64,000 nucleotides of DNA from the NCBI RefSeq assembly GCF_030272705.1, contig NZ_JARFYM010000003.1, positions 294,359 to 358,358 of the forward strand, given 5' to 3'. Positions 62,424-64,000 of this stretch are shown here, piece after piece. This stretch comes from Rhizobium mayense (GTDB lineage: Bacteria > Pseudomonadota > Alphaproteobacteria > Rhizobiales > Rhizobiaceae). The translations under genes and the position numbers were made by a program. Position 1 is the first letter of the stretch. The number at the start of each line of letters is the position of its first letter. The notes beneath the pieces were generated by a model. That model saw only the letters and a program-made list of their open reading frames with translations, made no database searches and was not told the origin of the DNA.

Positions 62424-63197
62424 TTGAGGGCGCAACGCGCATTGGGGACCTGTCTTTCCGGACTAATATTTGTCGGATTGGCAGCCACGGGCTGTACGAC
62501 GGTGGCGAAAGCACCCTCGACCAGCCAAAACTCTTCCAAGTCCATTCGACCGACGAAGGTAACCTACAACTACACGGCTAAAGATCGCGACTGTTTGAAG
62601 CGAGCCATGTATTTCGAGTCCGAGCACTCGAACCATGATGGATACATGGCAGTGGGATCGGTCGTGATGAACAGGCTGACCTCCGGCGCATACGCCTCGT
62701 CGATCTGCGGCGTCGTCGCGCAAAAAAGGCAATTTGCGCCAGGGGTGATGACGAGGACGGTCAGCGACCTGGCCGAACCGGATCTCGACCAAGTCGCGTC
62801 GGAGGTTCTCAATGGAGAACGGCATCCGGAAGTCAAGGACGCGATGTTCTTCCACACGGAAGGTCTGAAGTTCCCGTACAATAACATGCACTATGTTGCC
62901 GTGGCCGGCGGAAACGCCTTCTATGAGAAACGCGGGCTGGATGGGGCGCTTGAAACGCCAGCGCCGCTCCCGGGTTACGAAGTTGCAATGAACTATGTGA
63001 CCACGAACGCGGTCACAACAATGCCATCTCCGATCTTGTTGCCAACCGGGAACCAGATCCCCATTCCAACGCTGGATCCGACCACGACCGCAAGCATCAG
63101 CGCAGTGCCAACGTCTACGGTAGCCGTTCCGGCACCCCGGCCTGCGATTGATGGGGCGGCGGCTCACCCCGTCAGTTTCGGCAGGGCGGGCGGCTAA
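62424..63197 (+). CDS. SleB-type cell-wall hydrolase, predicted lipoprotein
   Basis: The 257-residue protein starts with TTG at 62424 after AGGAGG. Its signal peptide ends in the lipobox LAATGC, so Cys24 should be lipidated. Residues ~55-175 form a Hydrolase_2 (SleB) domain with AMYFESEHSNHDGYMAVGSV and MNRLTSGAYASSICGVV; a glutamate in the YFESE segment is the likely catalytic acid. The family cleaves peptidoglycan or remodels the wall. The final third is a Pro/Thr-rich, unstructured tail. It has no operon partner. Confidence 0.86.
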   Translation: MRAQRALGTCLSGLIFVGLAATGCTTVAKAPSTSQNSSKSIRPTKVTYNYTAKDRDCLKRAMYFESEHSNHDGYMAVGSVVMNRLTSGAYASSICGVVAQKRQFAPGVMTRTVSDLAEPDLDQVASEVLNGERHPEVKDAMFFHTEGLKFPYNNMHYVAVAGGNAFYEKRGLDGALETPAPLPGYEVAMNYVTTNAVTTMPSPILLPTGNQIPIPTLDPTTTASISAVPTSTVAVPAPRPAIDGAAAHPVSFGRAGG

Positions 63198-63292
63198 AAC
63201 TCGTCCAGGCGTGACGAGGATTTGAATGGTATTGCTGAGGCAAAACAGCCGTTCACCGGCAGCACCTGCTGCGAAGGCAGAGGGGATTTCGC

Positions 63293-63715
63293 TTAAATCC
63301 CCTCGCTCGTCGTGTTGGGCAGGATTTGCACGCCATTGATCTTGTAGCTGCCATCCGGCTGACGTGTGATCTCATAGATCGCAGTCCAGTCTTTGTCGTC
63401 CGTGCCGGTGATCAGCACTTCTTGATAGACGACGGCGCCGTTGTCGATGGAGCGGCTCTTGCCGAAGGCGTAGTTGCCGGGGTGGAATACCGGTTGATAG
63501 CTCTTCTTCACCATGGCGAAGAAGGTATCCTTGTCGGGAAAAAGCGCTTGGATGCCGGGCGCGGCGAAGGAGTATGCGGCCGTCGCATCATTGTGCAGAA
63601 AAGCTTCGATCTGTTCTTGGATCAACGTCTGTGCCGATTGTACCGGATCTTCCGCTCGTGCGGCCGGTGCGAAGGCGAGAGTGATGCAGAGGGCGGCGAG
63701 AGATAAAGCGCGCAT
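63293..63715 (-). CDS. Exported DUF4864 family protein
   Basis: The 140-residue protein has a signal peptide (MRALSLAALCITLAFAPAAR, cut near RAE) and a DUF4864 domain: LIQEQIEAFLHNDATAAYSF, PGIQALFPDKDTFFAMVKKS and a strand-rich end with GTDDKDWTAIYEITRQPDGS. The domain resembles a SnoaL/NTF2-like fold; function is unknown. The ATG at 63715 has GGAG seven bases upstream on the minus strand. It stands alone near the right end of the window. Confidence 0.85.
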   Translation of the reverse strand: MRALSLAALCITLAFAPAARAEDPVQSAQTLIQEQIEAFLHNDATAAYSFAAPGIQALFPDKDTFFAMVKKSYQPVFHPGNYAFGKSRSIDNGAVVYQEVLITGTDDKDWTAIYEITRQPDGSYKINGVQILPNTTSEGI

Positions 63716-64000
63716 GGACAATCTCCGGCAATATTCCGGAGAAGATAGCGCGCTTTAAGTTTTGCAAAAGGGACGACGGGAGTGTGGTCGTGATCAGTCT
63801 TTTGCCACGAAGCGGCCCGGCAAGCTCCGCGAAGATATCGCGAACGCTGCTCGGGCTGTTTGTCGATCCAAAGCTAGCCGGAGGAGCCAAGCCCGATTAT
63901 TGCCAGCGGCGGAACAGAGCGCTGGCATTCACGCGTGCGCGGCGGCAATCACGGTGAGATTCAGCGTCAATCAGGATGAGACTCTGCGGCGGGGTTGTAA

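Noticed and set aside
63780..64000. Possible insertion-sequence fragment at the right edge
   Set aside because: The minus strand reads RVNASALFRRWQ before a stop, faintly like an IS66 OrfA helix, but no longer similarity, inverted repeats or second frame support it.

Overview
This window looks like chromosomal DNA of a Rhizobiaceae bacterium, most likely Rhizobium in the broad sense. The evidence is a phosphatidylcholine synthase gene, a glnB-glnA pair with a sigma-54 type promoter, an alphaproteobacterial GAAC-N7-GAAC LexA box between uvrA and ssb, an IalB-family protein, Rhizobium-type intergenic palindromes, and GC-rich coding frames with long antisense shadows. I cannot name a species. 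There is no rRNA, CRISPR array or intact mobile element, and I see one tRNA.

Layout. 1-3.6 kb: sulfite-reduction cluster (cysG, cut by the left edge; DUF2849; cysI; DUF934). 3.8-5.4 kb: fpr and a convergent GntR/FCD regulator. 5.4-8.6 kb: a looser patch of small, mostly unrecognised genes around tRNA-Lys(UUU). 8.8-11.7 kb: ccdA, an AEC carrier and a UbiH-like hydroxylase. 11.9-18.4 kb: pcs, a quinone oxidoreductase and a nucleoside-type ABC transporter with a BMP binding protein. 18.5-24 kb: a ytfQRT-yjfF sugar transporter ending in its probable GntR regulator. 24-36.2 kb: glmU, glmS, a DUF502 membrane protein, a secreted phytase-like protein, recG (minus), sdhE and mfd. 36.4-42.8 kb: a YciI/ECF42 sigma pair, an epimerase-like protein, a FrnE/DsbA-like thioredoxin-fold protein, an orphan family-5 solute-binding protein and an IalB-family protein. 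42.9-57.5 kb: hspQ, glnA, glnB, nnr, a DUF72 protein, uvrA, ssb, marC, gyrA, another epimerase and a run of three tiny membrane-protein genes. 57.6-63.7 kb: coaD, two cyclophilins, queA, tgt, a VOC protein, a SleB-type lipoprotein and a DUF4864 protein.

How the genes work together. Siroheme from CysG feeds CysI. GlmS and GlmU make UDP-GlcNAc. GlnB and GlnA form the nitrogen core. RecG, Mfd, UvrA, SSB and GyrA handle DNA repair and topology. QueA and Tgt make queuosine tRNA.

Most interesting signals: (1) a matching ECF42-type promoter in front of the YciI-ECF42 operon; (2) a PHO-box-like direct repeat in front of the phytase-like gene; (3) Tgt lacking two of its three zinc cysteines; (4) an intrinsic terminator pointing towards glnB from just upstream of its sigma-54 promoter, suggesting an undescribed small RNA; (5) three consecutive small membrane proteins, one of 44 residues, next to a duplicated gene end; (6) a strong hairpin that takes up part of the ytfQ ribosome binding site.
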